Assembly (NCBI RefSeq): GCF_051251695.1
Contig: NZ_JBPOEU010000014.1
Location: 1 to 64,000 of the forward strand
From: Maritalea sp051251695
GTDB taxonomy: Bacteria; Pseudomonadota; Alphaproteobacteria; Rhizobiales; Devosiaceae
DNA length: 64,000 nucleotides
Reading direction: 5' to 3'
Part shown: piece after piece, positions 53,664 through 62,688 of the stretch
How the letters are laid out: each line of letters starts with the position of its first letter
Position numbering within the stretch: position 1 is the first letter of the stretch
Notes under the pieces: generated by a model
Database searches by the model: none
Told to the model about the DNA's origin: nothing
The model's input: only the letters and a program-made list of their open reading frames with translations
Translations under genes and position numbers: made by a program

Positions 53664-54128
53664 TCAGTCTTGAACCACCAGCACCCAATGCGTGCCAAAG
53701 TTTGAATTTTGACTGTAATTTACCGCTAGGCCTGCTTGTTTTGCTTTGGGCGTTAGCAATGTTTTGGCGTCACGGCTAGAACTGCGCCAGCCGGAAAACG
53801 TTTCTGCGAAGTTGGAATATCCGGCGCTGAACAGGGCAGATGCATTTGATTTTTGAGCGATCAAAGCCGCAGCGCCATTATTGTTTCCGTCTTTTGCATA
53901 AAGGGCAGAGGACATTGTCGCCACATTGTTCAGGTCTGGCGTTAATGTTAGTGACGGCAGATTATTGGCAGCGCGATATTGATTGATTAGGCCAATAGCC
54001 TCTTGGCGATCCAATTGTGCGCCTGGTTTTGCCATCGACGCTGTTAAACCAACAGGCAGCGGACTGGTCGCGGCGACACATCCGGCAAGCGGTAACAATA
54101 GAGCAAAAATGGCGAATAACTTACGCAT
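53664..54128 (-). CDS. CAP/SCP-domain lipoprotein
   Basis: A 154-residue lipoprotein with lipobox LPLAGC (Cys about 17) and a CAP domain: INQYRAANNLPSL ..., ending with THWVLVV. The canonical first CAP His is not obvious (MSSALYAKDG in the expected region), so catalysis is unlikely. ATG 54128 has GGGGA six bases upstream. Confidence 0.82.
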   Translation of the reverse strand: MRKLFAIFALLLPLAGCVAATSPLPVGLTASMAKPGAQLDRQEAIGLINQYRAANNLPSLTLTPDLNNVATMSSALYAKDGNNNGAAALIAQKSNASALFSAGYSNFAETFSGWRSSSRDAKTLLTPKAKQAGLAVNYSQNSNFGTHWVLVVQD

Positions 54129-54171
54129 AACAATCCCCAATCAACAACAATATCGGCTTTTAGCAGAGCAA

Positions 54172-54203
54172 ATAAAAAACGGCCAGCAAATGAATGCTGA
54201 CCG
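54172..54203 (-). terminator. Terminator of the DUF1203 gene (end of the phn-side transcript)
   Basis: On the minus strand CGGTCAGC pairs with GCTGGCCG (one wobble) around ATTCATTT and is followed by six T. Confidence 0.8.
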
Positions 54204-54239
54204 ACTGCAATTGATCTTAAAAGTGGGGCGAAATTGAGA

Positions 54240-54719
54240 TTAATCTGCGCGGTCGATGCGGGTTGTAAAACAAGTATACCCAGCGGAACGTAAATGAATG
54301 AATGCTACATCTTCTTTGTTGAAAATGGTTTTGGCGACATCTTCAAGTTCTGCAACTTGAACAATTTGGCCTGTGGTGTAGTCAATTTTTTCGTCCGGTG
54401 AATAACCGCGTATCATGAGCTGTTCACGTTGTGCGATCACGGGAGGTAACGTGCCCTTTTCATTTTGATAGCGCTGACAAGGTTCACCACAGATAAATAT
54501 GGGGCCGGTTTCTGTAAACGCGCCAGAGCCTTGGAACGGTTTATATGCACCAAGCAATACGGGTTTTCCTTCGGCGATATTTTCAAGGCAATGCCGACAT
54601 GGGGCGCTGCCATCAGAGACACGATGTTCTAGTGGATTAGAATAGTCGTCTTGTCCCCCATCCCACCATTTTTGCGCATGTTGGGTTGGGATCGCAGTAA
54701 ATTTGATTGAGGACGTCAT
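54240..54719 (-). CDS. DUF1203 family protein
   Basis: A 159-residue cytoplasmic protein with APCRHCLENIAEGKPVLL and ETGPIFICGEPCQRY, the two Cys-bearing blocks of DUF1203. The function is unknown. It is downstream of the phn hexapeptide gene (69-base gap) and may be read from it, but no metabolic link is evident. Confidence 0.82.
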   Translation of the reverse strand: MTSSIKFTAIPTQHAQKWWDGGQDDYSNPLEHRVSDGSAPCRHCLENIAEGKPVLLGAYKPFQGSGAFTETGPIFICGEPCQRYQNEKGTLPPVIAQREQLMIRGYSPDEKIDYTTGQIVQVAELEDVAKTIFNKEDVAFIHLRSAGYTCFTTRIDRAD

Positions 54720-54788
54720 GATGATCTCCTTGTTTTAAGACAAGAAGATGCAAAACGAACTGCGTTTAAGCGACCCGATTTTGACCGA

Positions 54789-55400
54789 TTAGCTGTATTT
54801 TTTCAAAAATTCTTCGGCTGACAATTTGCGCATGTCTGGCAATGTCTCTTTAAGGGTGTCGCGTGACCAATCCCACCACGCCAATTTTTGCATTTGAGCT
54901 GCAACGTCTTCGGGTAAACGTCTTTTTATCTGCTTGGCGGGGACGCCGCCCACAATCGTATAGGGCTCGACATCTTTGCTGACCACAGCACCGGCACCGA
55001 TCACCGCGCCGGTTCCAATGTTAACGCCAGCCAAAACCACAACACCGTGCCCGATCCAGACATCATGACCGACTGTTACTTGGTGGTCTTTGCGCCAATC
55101 AAAAAACGCTTTGTCATCTTCACCTAAACCGTAAGCCGCAGCCCGATAGGTAAAATGATGTTGGCTGGCACGCCAAGTCGGGTGGTTGCCCGGATTGATG
55201 CGCACATCGCTGGCGATGGAGCAGAACTTGCCGATCTTCGTCCAAACAATAGAGCAACGTTGCATGGCGTAGGAATAGTCGCCAAGTGTGCTTTCGATAA
55301 AAGCAACGTCATGGGATAGTTCAGTCCACACGCCAAGGTTTGACCCAATCGTGTTGGTATTTTCGCCGATGCTGGGCGTTTCACTGAGTTGTTTGGCCAT
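54789..55400 (-). CDS. Phosphonate-cluster hexapeptide-repeat acetyltransferase
   Basis: A 203-residue left-handed beta-helix protein of the type annotated as a phosphonate-metabolism hexapeptide transferase (TIGR03308). Repeats run from about 20 to 165, with NPGNHPTWRASQHHFTYR as the family's specific insertion and WIGHGVVVLAGVNIG in the CoA region. ATG 55400 has GAGGA upstream. It follows phnN by seven bases. A role in acetylating aminoalkylphosphonates or intermediates is only inferred. Confidence 0.88.
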   Translation of the reverse strand: MAKQLSETPSIGENTNTIGSNLGVWTELSHDVAFIESTLGDYSYAMQRCSIVWTKIGKFCSIASDVRINPGNHPTWRASQHHFTYRAAAYGLGEDDKAFFDWRKDHQVTVGHDVWIGHGVVVLAGVNIGTGAVIGAGAVVSKDVEPYTIVGGVPAKQIKRRLPEDVAAQMQKLAWWDWSRDTLKETLPDMRKLSAEEFLKKYS

Positions 55401-55407
55401 AGTGTCC

Positions 55408-55986
55408 TCAAACGTTTGATTTTTGCACAAACAGGTCTTCCAGTGTTTTCACAAAGGATGTGATCCCTTGATCCAGCGTTGTATCATTGTGAATCTGTGA
55501 AACCGGAATGCCTTTTGGCAATTTAATTGGCGCTCTTTCGAGACGTGATTTGATATCGGCTTGGGTTTCTCGCCCACGACCTGCAAGCCGTTGGGCCCGC
55601 AAATCAAGATCGGCCACAATGTTGGCAATGTGGACTGGATATTTTTTTGCTGCGTCACCAATTATTGCGCGGGAAACGTTACAAACGGTAATTTTACCGT
55701 CACGCAAATGTTCCTCGATAGATTTTGGGATGATGTAGCCAAGTCCATGCGCTTGCCAGTTAAGAGCTGTCTCGCCTTCAATGACCATGCGGGTGTAATC
55801 ATCAAATGTAATTGTATCGTGATCTTCAAGCGCAGCAACAGCATCCCGCGTAATTAGACGACGAGGAAACGCAAAGTTGGGGTTATTTTCTAACGCTTGC
55901 TGAGCGCCCATAAGAAGGCTATCTTTGCCCACCCCTGATCCGCCAACAACGAAAACCAATAAGCCGGAAAATGCTGAAACAGTCAT
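55408..55986 (-). CDS. phnN: Ribose 1,5-bisphosphate phosphokinase PhnN
   Basis: A 192-residue kinase that makes PRPP from ribose 1,5-bisphosphate, recycling the sugar after C-P lyase. It has a guanylate-kinase-like fold with Walker A VVGGSGVGKDSLL, RRLITRD, and NVSRAIIGDA. ATG 55986 is chosen; the longer frame to 56025 overlaps phnM. phnN overlaps nothing and lies 11 bases from the phnM stop. Confidence 0.93.
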   Translation of the reverse strand: MTVSAFSGLLVFVVGGSGVGKDSLLMGAQQALENNPNFAFPRRLITRDAVAALEDHDTITFDDYTRMVIEGETALNWQAHGLGYIIPKSIEEHLRDGKITVCNVSRAIIGDAAKKYPVHIANIVADLDLRAQRLAGRGRETQADIKSRLERAPIKLPKGIPVSQIHNDTTLDQGITSFVKTLEDLFVQKSNV

Positions 55987-55997
55987 GATCTGGTTTC

Positions 55998-57140
55998 CTA
56001 TATGACCCGCACACCATCGCGCCAAACCGCACGAACGATTGGCACACCATCGTCTGGCAAAGTTACGCGCACAAAGTCCGCCTTTTTGCCTTGAGCGATT
56101 TCTCCCCGATCATCCAATCCTGCGGCTTTGGCCGGGTTTTTGGTGATCATGGCGACCGACTGAGGCAGAGTGATATGGTCAACTTGTTTGGGCAAAGAAA
56201 AGGCTGCTTGCATTAAAGAGAACGGCACGTAATCTGAACTCAAAACATCCAAGAAACCTTCGTCAGCCAGTTGTGTCGCTGAAATGTTGCCCGAATGGGA
56301 CATGCCCCGCACAACGTTTGGCGCGCCCATCAGAATAGATAGTCCTGCATCCCGTGCGGCGCTTGCCGCGTCAATTGTTGTTGGGAATTCAGAAATGGCA
56401 ACGCCGTTTTCTTGGGCTTCTTCCACATGGGCTTTGGTGGCATCATCGTGGCTTGCAAGGGCCAGACCGACTTCGTGGCCTTTTTCAACAATGGCACGGC
56501 GATTGTTTTCTGAGTATTTTTCCTGGTCGGCGATGCGATTGGAAATGAAAATTTCCATTTGATCATCGCTCATGCCCGTTTTGCCCTGATAGTAGGCGTA
56601 GTACTGTTCCAGTTTAACGAATTGTCGTTGCCCGGGCGTATGGTCCATCAAGCTGGCAAGGCGCACCATATCAAGTTCACAATATTGCTCGAACTGCTCA
56701 AGCGCGTCGTGAGAAGACAACTCGCAGCGCAAATGTACCAAATGATCTGCACGAAGGCGTTTGTCTTCTTTGGCCTTGCCAATCGCGCCAACCAACACTT
56801 CCACATGCTCGCCCATGTTTTTCATGTCGCTGTCAGAGCCGACGCGAACCGCGTCATAAACCGTGGTGATGCCGGACGAGGAAACTTGCGCATCATGTGC
56901 GTGTAGAGCGGCCATAGGGTCCCAAAAAACGCGCGGGCGTGGCCGGTAGTGGTTTTCAAGATGATCGGTGTGTAATTCCACTAGGCCAGGGAGCAGAAAG
57001 TCGCCTTCAAAATCCATGCCTGTTGCGGCGCCATTATGATCGACCGACGTTATTTTACCGTTGCCGACGCCGACCCCACCTTCAACAACTTCGTCAGCGA
57101 GAATCATTTTGGCGTTTTTAATTGCGTTCAGTTCGGACAT
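55998..57140 (-). CDS. phnM: Alpha-D-ribose 1-methylphosphonate 5-triphosphate diphosphatase PhnM
   Basis: A 380-residue amidohydrolase-fold enzyme that removes pyrophosphate from the triphosphate product of PhnGHIJL. Metal-site motif LPGLVELHTDH (His57, Asp59, His60), SHDDAT and the FPTTIDAASAAR block are characteristic. It overlaps the DUF1045 gene stop by 13 bases. Confidence 0.95.
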   Translation of the reverse strand: MSELNAIKNAKMILADEVVEGGVGVGNGKITSVDHNGAATGMDFEGDFLLPGLVELHTDHLENHYRPRPRVFWDPMAALHAHDAQVSSSGITTVYDAVRVGSDSDMKNMGEHVEVLVGAIGKAKEDKRLRADHLVHLRCELSSHDALEQFEQYCELDMVRLASLMDHTPGQRQFVKLEQYYAYYQGKTGMSDDQMEIFISNRIADQEKYSENNRRAIVEKGHEVGLALASHDDATKAHVEEAQENGVAISEFPTTIDAASAARDAGLSILMGAPNVVRGMSHSGNISATQLADEGFLDVLSSDYVPFSLMQAAFSLPKQVDHITLPQSVAMITKNPAKAAGLDDRGEIAQGKKADFVRVTLPDDGVPIVRAVWRDGVRVI

Positions 57141-57856
57141 TTGTTGTGTGCTTTCATCTGGTTCTGACCTTCAAGTTTGAAGTCAGCGATGCGTTTAAAG
57201 GGGGCGTCTTTATCGGGCTCTTCGTAAAGGCAAATGCGGTCGAGCGTGTAGGGTTCGTCAAGAATGGGTTCGAACCAGTTTTGAGCTGCCCGAAGGATCG
57301 ATGGTCCGGTGCTTTGGGTTAGTGAGTCAGAGAGGGTCATGTGCATTTTAAACTGATCTAGGACGTAAGGATAACCCCATAAATCCAGCAGTTCTATTTG
57401 ACGTTCATTTAGACCTGCAGCCAAGCGTTTGTCGCGTTTCTCTTGGCTCATTGGTGCGCGGAAATGGTCGAACTGCGTGACGCAAAGGGATGCGAAATGC
57501 CCCACTTCTTCACTTTGGTGAACCGGAACAAGAGCCAGAAAATGCCCAATTGCTTTGATTTTGAGTTCGCCAATTTCAACGGGTGCAGTTGAACGTGCAA
57601 ACTGTTCAAGGTCTTCTCTCAGCGTTGAAATGTCCTGACCATCAACTAGTCGAAATGGCGGTTTAAGGGTTGCATGAAAACCATAACGGCATGGTGATCT
57701 CGTTGCGCTAATTAGCTGATCATCGGTGATGCCTTGCACTCTTGGCTGATCCAGTTTTGATCCTTTTGCGCAATCGCGTCCAAGCCATTGGCAGCCAAGC
57801 CGCCAAAGCTTTGAGTTGGTTGAAGGCGCAAAATAGATGCCGTATCGTTTGGTCAT
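57128..57856 (-). CDS. DUF1045 phosphonate-operon protein
   Basis: A 242-residue protein of the DUF1045 family (TIGR03223), found in C-P lyase operons lacking phnP. The family looks like the 2H phosphoesterase superfamily: HxT-type segments YGFHATLK and FKMHMTL. A role in opening cyclic ribose phosphate, replacing PhnP, is an inference from that similarity. ATG 57856 is preferred to 57865 because GGA then lies at RBS distance. Confidence 0.88.
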   Translation of the reverse strand: MTKRYGIYFAPSTNSKLWRLGCQWLGRDCAKGSKLDQPRVQGITDDQLISATRSPCRYGFHATLKPPFRLVDGQDISTLREDLEQFARSTAPVEIGELKIKAIGHFLALVPVHQSEEVGHFASLCVTQFDHFRAPMSQEKRDKRLAAGLNERQIELLDLWGYPYVLDQFKMHMTLSDSLTQSTGPSILRAAQNWFEPILDEPYTLDRICLYEEPDKDAPFKRIADFKLEGQNQMKAHNKCPN

Positions 57857-57874
57857 ATTTTCCATCAGATTTTA

Positions 57875-57892
57875 CGGTCGCATTTGCGACCG
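57875..57892 (-). other. Intercistronic hairpin between phnL and the DUF1045 gene
   Basis: CGGTCGC and GCGACCG form a perfect seven-pair stem with a four-base loop, in the only large gap (120 bases) of the phn operon. No T tract follows, so mRNA stability or processing is more likely than termination. Confidence 0.4.
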
Positions 57893-57976
57893 ATCATTTA
57901 GGTTGGCGAATATCGGCGTGGCATGCCCTATTTGCGTGTCATTTTTTTGACGCTTTAGAACAAACCACTCCAATTC

Positions 57977-58678
57977 TTATGCCGCGACGGCAAAAGCGGT
58001 GACATCTATAACACGATCCGCGACCTTTTCGCGGGTTTCTATATCGTGGAAAATGCCAAGCATTGCTGTGCCGGTTTGTTTTTTGTCTTGGATCATCGAC
58101 AATACGACAGCGCGGTTTGCCGTATCAAGTGACGCCGTTGGCTCATCAAGCAACAACACTTCATGTTCCCCCATAAAGCCGCGAGCGATATTGACCCGTT
58201 GTTGTTCACCACCAGAGAAAGTGGCAGGTGGTAAATCCCATAAATGTTTTGGAATGTTCAATCCGTCCAGCATGTGGGCGGCTTTTTCTTTTGCACGCTC
58301 TTCGCTGTGGCCCCAATGCATGGCGACTTCTGCCACAAGATTAAGGGCAGAAACACGCGGGATGGCAGAAAGGAACTGGCTGACATAACCAATTTTGGTT
58401 TGACGCAAGCGCAATATTTGGCGTGGATCAGCGGTGACGAGGTTGATATATTCACCCTCGACCAACAAAGCGATTTCGCCCATGTCAGCGGCATAGTTGC
58501 CATAGATGAGTTTTAACAGTGTTGACTTACCAGCCCCTGACGGGCCGCCCAAAACAACGCACTCTGAATTATACAGTTCAAATTCAACATCATTCATCAC
58601 GGGCATATGCAGTCCGTTTTGCAAATGCATGGTGAAGCTTTTTGAAACGTTTGAGACTTTTAAAACTGGTTGGCGCAT
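57977..58678 (-). CDS. phnL: C-P lyase complex ATP-binding protein PhnL
   Basis: A 233-residue ABC-type ATPase of the C-P lyase system. Walker A GGPSGAGKST, signature FSGGEQQRVNIARG and Walker B LLLDEPTASLD are present. With PhnGHI it supports phosphonate-ribose coupling to ATP. ATG 58678 is immediately after the phnK stop; the frame up to 58744 inside phnK is rejected. Confidence 0.95.
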   Translation of the reverse strand: MRQPVLKVSNVSKSFTMHLQNGLHMPVMNDVEFELYNSECVVLGGPSGAGKSTLLKLIYGNYAADMGEIALLVEGEYINLVTADPRQILRLRQTKIGYVSQFLSAIPRVSALNLVAEVAMHWGHSEERAKEKAAHMLDGLNIPKHLWDLPPATFSGGEQQRVNIARGFMGEHEVLLLDEPTASLDTANRAVVLSMIQDKKQTGTAMLGIFHDIETREKVADRVIDVTAFAVAA

Positions 58679-58679
58679 C

Positions 58680-59471
58680 TTAAGCCCCCACTTGCAAAAT
58701 CGAAGATACCAACAATTGTGTGTATGCTTGGTGTGGATCATCAAGAACCTGATCGGTTAGGCCTTGTTCGATGACTTCCCCACCCTTCATTACCATGATG
58801 CGGTGAGAAAGGAGCCGCGCAACGGCAAGGTCATGGGTTACGATAACAATCGAAAGACCAAGGTCAGTTACAAGTTTACGGATCAAATCCAATAGACGCG
58901 CCTGTACTGAAACATCTAGGCCGCCGGTTGGCTCATCCATGAAAACAAGACGTGGATTTGTCACCAAATTACGGGCAATTTGCAAGCGCTGTTGCATGCC
59001 ACCAGAAAATGTTCGTGGCGCATCATCTACCCGGTCGGCGCTTATTTCTACACGTTCAAGCCAATCAATTGCTGTTGCGCGTAAATTGCCATAGTTGCGA
59101 TGGCCAAGGGCCATCAAGCGCTCGCCCACATTTGCCCCAGCTGAAACCGCCATGCGCAGTCCGTCGCGGGGATGCTGATGGACAAAGCCCCAATCTGTGC
59201 GCAAAAGTGTGCGTTGATTGGCTTCGCTCATCTCATAAAGATTTTCGCTGTGTCCATCCCGGAAGCGATAGTGCGCTTGGCCCAGTTTTGGCTTGATCTG
59301 TGTGGAAAGACAGTTGAGCAATGTTGTTTTACCTGATCCGCTTTCACCAACGATGGCGAGCACTTCACCGGGGTAGAGTTCGAAATTGACGTCACGACAG
59401 CCCAATTGCTGACCATAATAATGGGTCAGGCCTTCAACTTTTAGAAGCGGATTATTGTCATCTAAATTCAT
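58680..59471 (-). CDS. phnK: C-P lyase complex ATP-binding protein PhnK
   Basis: A 263-residue ABC-type ATPase bound to the C-P lyase core complex. Walker A GESGSGKTT, signature FSGGMQQRLQIARN, Walker B LVFMDEPTGGLD; the RTDWGFVHQHPRDGLR segment is PhnK-specific. Overlaps the phnJ stop by four bases (ATGA). Confidence 0.96.
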   Translation of the reverse strand: MNLDDNNPLLKVEGLTHYYGQQLGCRDVNFELYPGEVLAIVGESGSGKTTLLNCLSTQIKPKLGQAHYRFRDGHSENLYEMSEANQRTLLRTDWGFVHQHPRDGLRMAVSAGANVGERLMALGHRNYGNLRATAIDWLERVEISADRVDDAPRTFSGGMQQRLQIARNLVTNPRLVFMDEPTGGLDVSVQARLLDLIRKLVTDLGLSIVIVTHDLAVARLLSHRIMVMKGGEVIEQGLTDQVLDDPHQAYTQLLVSSILQVGA

Positions 59472-60370
59472 TGCATGCGCTCCTTAAAGTCAGCGTGCAT
59501 TTCGCCAAGATGGCCTTCAGCTTGACGTGTTTCGCAGTAATCACTGTCTGAACAAACGAACATGTGACCGCCGTTATCGTCTAAAATAACTTCGTCAAAA
59601 TAGACGTCTTTTGCGCCGCACATGGCACAAGACGTGTTTGGCCATTCTTGGATTTTGAACGGATGATCCTCAAAATCCAAACTGACAACATCAGTAAACG
59701 GCGGCAGCGCATAGATACGCTTTTCACGACCTGCGCCGAACAGTTGCAACGCCCGGTTGTTGTGCATTTTTGGGTTGTCGAATTTTGGTGTTGGTGAAGG
59801 GTCCATCACATATCTGCCTTCAACCATCACGGGGTAGGCATAAGTTGTTGCGATGTGGCCGTGGGTGGCAATGTCTTCGTAAAGTTTCACATGCATCAAG
59901 CCATATTCAGATAAGGCATGCATTTTACGGGTTTCAGTTTCCCGTGGCTCTAGGAACCGAAGTGGTTCGGGGATTGGTACCTGAAACACGAGGACCTGAT
60001 CATCACGCAGTGCTTCCTCGGGAATACGGTGACGGGTTTGAATGACGGAAGCATCTGATGTCTTCATGGTCATTTCTACGTCGGCAGTTACCGCAAAGAA
60101 ATTCCTGATCGCAACAGCGTTGGTGGTGTCGTCTGAACCCTGATCGATCACTTTTAAAATGTCATCCGGACCAAGAATTGAAGCCGTCACCTGCACGCCG
60201 CCAGTTCCCCATCCATAAGGCATGGGCATTTCGCGGGCTGCGAACGGGACTTGATATCCCGGGATCGCGATGCCTTTAAGAATGGCGCGACGGATCATGC
60301 GTTTTGTTTGCTCGTCAAGATAGGCGAAATTATACGCATCTTGGGTGTTGTCTAGTTCAGCGAGGCTCAT
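59468..60370 (-). CDS. phnJ: Alpha-D-ribose 1-methylphosphonate 5-phosphate C-P lyase PhnJ
   Basis: A 300-residue radical-SAM enzyme that breaks the carbon-phosphorus bond. The cluster ligands follow the PhnJ pattern C-x2-C-x21-C-x5-C exactly (Cys248, Cys251, Cys273, Cys279 by my count). YGWGTGGVQVTASILG contains the conserved glycine radical region of PhnJ. Overlaps phnI by four bases and phnK by four bases. Confidence 0.98.
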   Translation of the reverse strand: MSLAELDNTQDAYNFAYLDEQTKRMIRRAILKGIAIPGYQVPFAAREMPMPYGWGTGGVQVTASILGPDDILKVIDQGSDDTTNAVAIRNFFAVTADVEMTMKTSDASVIQTRHRIPEEALRDDQVLVFQVPIPEPLRFLEPRETETRKMHALSEYGLMHVKLYEDIATHGHIATTYAYPVMVEGRYVMDPSPTPKFDNPKMHNNRALQLFGAGREKRIYALPPFTDVVSLDFEDHPFKIQEWPNTSCAMCGAKDVYFDEVILDDNGGHMFVCSDSDYCETRQAEGHLGEMHADFKERMQ

Positions 60371-61479
60371 TCTGCTGCCTCCATGTTTGTGCTGTTTTCG
60401 TCAGATTGTTGGTTCGCCCAAAACTCGTCAGACATGGTGCGGATGAGGTCCAATTCAGCTTGGAAATCCACATAGTGAGGAAGTTTGAGATGTTCAACAA
60501 AGCCTGTTGCTTGAATATTGTCCGAGTGGGACAGAACGAATTCTTGGTCTTGTGCGGGGGCCGCCAATTCTTCGCCTAGCTCTTCCCAACGCAGGGCGCG
60601 GTCAACCAAAGCCATCGACATGGCTTTACGTTCTGCATGGCCAAACACAAGTCCGTATCCACGGGTAAATTGTGGTGGGGCTTTTTCACTGCCTTGGAAT
60701 TGATTGATCATTTGGCATTCAGTGACGTTGATTTTGCCGATCGGCACTTCAAAGCCTAACTCTTCAGCAAAAAACTCTACTTCAACTTCGCCCATGCGAA
60801 TTTCGCCAGCGAATGGGTGGGTTCTGGCGAACCCGCGTTGCGTTGAATAACCAAGGGCGAGCAAAAAGCCTTCGTCGCCACGTGCTAAGTTTTGAAGCCG
60901 TAAATCGCGATTTGCGGGGAAATCAAGCGGCGCGCGGGTTAGATCGCCAACCTCTTCGCCCTTTGCGAGTTGGAGATCAGGTTCCATCATTCCAGCAGCG
61001 CCTAACAAGTCAGAAACCCTTGGGGTGTCTTCTGCAATAACGTCTGAGACTTCAGGCGCATCAGACGGTTTTTCTGCGTCATAAGCAAAATCGATCAAGC
61101 GATGGGAATAGTCAAATGTTGGCCCTAGAACTTGGCCACCAGGCAGGTCTTTGAACGTCGCGGAAATACGACGAGAAATCAGCATTTCATCGGTTTGAAT
61201 TGGCTTTGAATATCCAAATCTTGGCAAGGTGGTGCGATAGGCGCGAATGAGAAAGATCGCCTCGATCAAATCACCCTGTGCTTGACGAATGGCGATGGCT
61301 GCAAGTTCGCGATCATAGAGCGAGCCTTCGCCCATCACGCGGTCAACCGCAAAGCCAAGCTGCTCGACAATTTGTGCGGTGGCGAGGCCGGGCACATTTG
61401 GATTGCCACGTCGTTTAGCGGCAAAAAGCTTGTGTGCATTTTTGATGGCTTTTTCGCCACCTTTTACAGCAACATACAT
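60367..61479 (-). CDS. phnI: C-P lyase core complex nucleosidase subunit PhnI
   Basis: A 370-residue subunit, which displaces the base of ATP to form the ribose 1-phosphonate triphosphate. MYVAVKGGEKAI, GFARTHPFAGEIR and the histidine-rich FVEHLKLPHYVDFQAEL ending are conserved PhnI sequences. It begins one base after phnH (TAAATG) and is coupled to phnJ. Confidence 0.97.
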   Translation of the reverse strand: MYVAVKGGEKAIKNAHKLFAAKRRGNPNVPGLATAQIVEQLGFAVDRVMGEGSLYDRELAAIAIRQAQGDLIEAIFLIRAYRTTLPRFGYSKPIQTDEMLISRRISATFKDLPGGQVLGPTFDYSHRLIDFAYDAEKPSDAPEVSDVIAEDTPRVSDLLGAAGMMEPDLQLAKGEEVGDLTRAPLDFPANRDLRLQNLARGDEGFLLALGYSTQRGFARTHPFAGEIRMGEVEVEFFAEELGFEVPIGKINVTECQMINQFQGSEKAPPQFTRGYGLVFGHAERKAMSMALVDRALRWEELGEELAAPAQDQEFVLSHSDNIQATGFVEHLKLPHYVDFQAELDLIRTMSDEFWANQQSDENSTNMEAAE

Positions 61480-62091
61480 TTAAGCGGTCTCCGCGTTGAG
61501 ATTTATTTTGGTTGAGCGTGGCAGGCAGGCGAGCTGGCTATCGGTTGCAAAAATGAAATCCAAACCCCGTGGGAAGAGTTGATTGTTTGCTTGCGCCTGT
61601 GTCCAAAAATCATTTGGTAGGCCTGCAACATTTAGATCTGTTGTGAACTCAATACCGGGGCCGCTCAGGCGAACATCATTTTGATTGGCTAGCGCATCCA
61701 CCTGAATGATCAATGTGGTTGAACGGTCTGGATATTCATCTGTGCCAAGGGCGAAGTCTGACAGGTTGCCAATTAGGGTCGGCTCTGAAATCAACGCGAA
61801 CTGTGCGTCTTTTTTGCTTTCAACAATGGGTGCGCTGGTGTGAAAGGCGATGAACTTTCGAGCGTCGTCATTTTGAGCCAGATTTTCATCAAGCCAAACC
61901 GTGCTGTCAAAGTCACAAAGCGTGAGGGTCAGCATTGCCATTGTGGGATTAAGAGGTGCAGGCGCCGTTATCGGTTTTGGACTATCAACGATTTTGCCCG
62001 GTCTCGCCATCGCATCCATTGTGGCGCGAAAGCTGGCTTGCGAGTCTATTGCGAGGTCGGAAAAACCTGAGTGAAGAGTTTGAGTTTGCAT
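61480..62091 (-). CDS. phnH: C-P lyase core complex subunit PhnH
   Basis: A 203-residue core subunit. LHSGFSDLAIDSQASFRATMDAMARPG is the family's typical N-terminus, and LPNDFWTQAQANNQLFPRGLDFIF is a conserved C-terminal block. PhnH is needed for the first coupling step and forms the PhnGHIJ complex. Its ATG shares one base with the phnG stop (TGATG). Confidence 0.97.
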   Translation of the reverse strand: MQTQTLHSGFSDLAIDSQASFRATMDAMARPGKIVDSPKPITAPAPLNPTMAMLTLTLCDFDSTVWLDENLAQNDDARKFIAFHTSAPIVESKKDAQFALISEPTLIGNLSDFALGTDEYPDRSTTLIIQVDALANQNDVRLSGPGIEFTTDLNVAGLPNDFWTQAQANNQLFPRGLDFIFATDSQLACLPRSTKINLNAETA

Positions 62092-62549
62092 CAGTCGTCT
62101 CCGCGCACAAGAGTGAAGAAGTCGACTTTGGTGGCTGCCGCTTCTTGTTTGGATTTTGTGGTTTTGTCATCCAGCAATTGGGCGCATGGGGCGATGATGT
62201 CGTTTTCCACCTGAGGTTTAAGCGCCGGATTTTGCCAAGCTGCATCGAAAAATGCGCTAATGGCTGCTTTGCGTTGATTGCGACCATGGCAATAGGCGTG
62301 GCCTATCTCACCTGTATCAAGGGTGACGGCGGCACGGGTTACACTAATTTCGCCCAAATTAAATGGAGCCCCGCCGCCGCCAATGCGCCCGCGCGCCATC
62401 ACCAGTCCGGTTTCTGGCTTGCGGGCAAACTGCCAATCTGGCTTGTTTGCGAAGGAATTATATTTTTCTTCAAGCAGATCTGCGTCCGTATGGGCGAGTA
62501 CTTTCATAACCCGCTGGCGTTCGATCTGTTGTTGCGCTGTGTCAGTCAT
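62091..62549 (-). CDS. phnG: C-P lyase core complex subunit PhnG
   Basis: A 152-residue core subunit and first gene of the operon. ARPETGLVMARGRIGGGGAPFNLGE and the GEIGHAYCHGRNQRKA block are diagnostic. The 175-base region upstream, shared with divergent phnF, holds a palindromic operator at 62640-62659 and possible promoter elements. Confidence 0.97.
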   Translation of the reverse strand: MTDTAQQQIERQRVMKVLAHTDADLLEEKYNSFANKPDWQFARKPETGLVMARGRIGGGGAPFNLGEISVTRAAVTLDTGEIGHAYCHGRNQRKAAISAFFDAAWQNPALKPQVENDIIAPCAQLLDDKTTKSKQEAAATKVDFFTLVRGDD

Positions 62550-62639
62550 ATTGCTGTTGCACTTTTCGCTGTTAAAGGTGCTGGTTCTAAATTTCGAGGC
62601 AGTGGATATCAGGTGATGTGATATTTGTCTATATTAAAA

Positions 62640-62659
62640 GTATACATTTGTATACAAAT
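62640..62659. promoter_or_regulatory. Candidate PhnF operator in the phnG-phnF divergent region
   Basis: GTATAC-ATTT-GTATAC and, overlapping it, the uninterrupted palindrome ATTTGTATACAAAT. It lies 90 bases before phnG and 65 before phnF. A possible -10 (TATACT, minus strand, 62668-62663) would place the phnG start site inside it, fitting repression. Confidence 0.55.
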
Positions 62660-62688
62660 ATTAGTATAGGCTATTAAGGTGCAAAATT

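Noticed and set aside
61956..62621. 221-codon plus-strand frame over phnH and phnG
   Set aside because: Antisense to two well-conserved phn genes; no recognisable motif.
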